DNA of 5,880 nucleotides from the NCBI GenBank assembly GCA_030037035.1, contig JASHSA010000046.1:1-5880 (forward strand), given 5' to 3'. A model generated the notes under the pieces. That model ran no database searches and was not told where the DNA came from. It was given only the letters and a program-made list of their open reading frames with translations. The position numbers were made by a program, and so were the translations under genes. Shown in pieces: positions 5,525 to 5,880 of this stretch (position 1 is the stretch's first letter; each line of letters opens with the position of its first letter). This stretch comes from Thermoplasmata archaeon (lineage in GTDB: Archaea; Thermoplasmatota; Thermoplasmata; Lutacidiplasmatales; UBA184).

Positions 5525-5880
5525 CGGTCGCCGGCCGAGCCGAAGAAGTTGTGCGTCTGGAGCGAGAGCTTCCCCCCCAGGGTCGCCTTGTCGTCGCAGA
5601 GCGTCACGTCGACCCCGTGGTCGGCGAGCTCCACGGCGGCGGTGAGCCCGGCGGGACCTCCGCCGACGACGAGCACGTCGGTGACGAGCTCGGGGGTCGG
5701 GCCGGGGGGAGGGAGCGCCGCGTCGTCCGGCGGGAGCTCCGGGTCGGAGGAGAGCGAGCGCACCACCATCCCCGGCCTCAGCGGCGTCAGGCACGCCTTG
5801 ACGGCCACGCCGTCGACGACGACCTGGCACTGGGCGCACTGGCCGTTGGCGCAGAAGATCCCCTGCGGCGCGCCGTCGCG
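5521..5880 (-). CDS. Truncated [2Fe-2S]-FAD oxidoreductase (5' end outside window)
   Basis: On the minus strand the frame is open from the right window edge to TAG at 5521-5523, about 119 residues. It starts within a Fer2_4-type [2Fe-2S] domain with GIFCANGQCAQCQVVVDG and a later Cys in VKACLTPLRPGM, so all four Cys of the C-x4-C-x2-C-x(n)-C pattern are present. A Pro/Asp-rich linker follows. Then comes the start of an FAD fold, VLVVGGGPAGLTAAVEL, with Asp at the ribose-binding position and the family-like GGKLSLQTHNFFGS. The protein stops four residues later. Relatives continue for several hundred residues with the rest of the FAD domain, so as it stands this cannot bind FAD normally. No continuation is seen in the other two minus-strand frames. 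It is probably a 3'-truncated gene or decaying remnant, though the iron-sulfur half could still fold. A start at the internal GTG 5808 is rejected because it would cut off three of the four cluster Cys. Confidence 0.75.
   Translation of the reverse strand, partial: RDGAPQGIFCANGQCAQCQVVVDGVAVKACLTPLRPGMVVRSLSSDPELPPDDAALPPPGPTPELVTDVLVVGGGPAGLTAAVELADHGVDVTLCDDKATLGGKLSLQTHNFFGSAGDR

Overview
This window is a very GC-rich (about 70-90% in the lines I sampled), gene-dense stretch that most likely comes from an archaeon. The archaeal signs are a PhoU-type protein carrying an N-terminal SpoVT/AbrB DNA-binding domain, two AT-rich TATA-like boxes standing out from the GC-rich background, and start codons only about 26-30 bases downstream of those boxes, so the transcripts would be leaderless or nearly so. 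The proteins are rich in Ala and Arg rather than overwhelmingly acidic, which argues against a haloarchaeon. A high-GC Thermoplasmatota-like lineage is my guess, but this is inference.

Layout: the left edge (2-301, +) is the C-terminal part of a Fur-family metalloregulator, followed 13 bases later by an iron-type alcohol dehydrogenase homologue (315-1472, +), probably in the same transcript. This converges on a PhoU-like regulator (1469-2551, -); the two genes overlap at a single shared CTAG. The intergenic region 2552-2684 is the only real non-coding space. It holds divergent promoters for the PhoU-like gene and for a two-gene operon on the plus strand. That operon encodes a fused [2Fe-2S]/FAD/NAD/BFD-like oxidoreductase of the sarcosine oxidase alpha / HcnAB type (2685-4361) and a DadA/SoxB/HcnC-type FAD amine oxidoreductase (4358-5524), joined by a GTGA start/stop overlap. 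The right edge (5521-5880, -) is another [2Fe-2S]-FAD protein that ends abruptly after the first part of its FAD fold, again at a shared CTAG.

How the genes may work together: the 2685-5524 pair has the full parts list for a dye-linked amino or imino acid dehydrogenase. The DAO-family subunit would oxidise a secondary or primary amine, and the alpha-like subunit would carry the electrons onward through its flavin and two predicted Fe-S sites. The substrate cannot be read from the sequence. Most notable are the dehydrogenase homologue that has lost most of the family's metal ligands, the truncated flavoprotein at the right edge, and the two convergent gene pairs that both end on a shared CTAG. 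I see no mobile element, CRISPR array, tRNA or rRNA.
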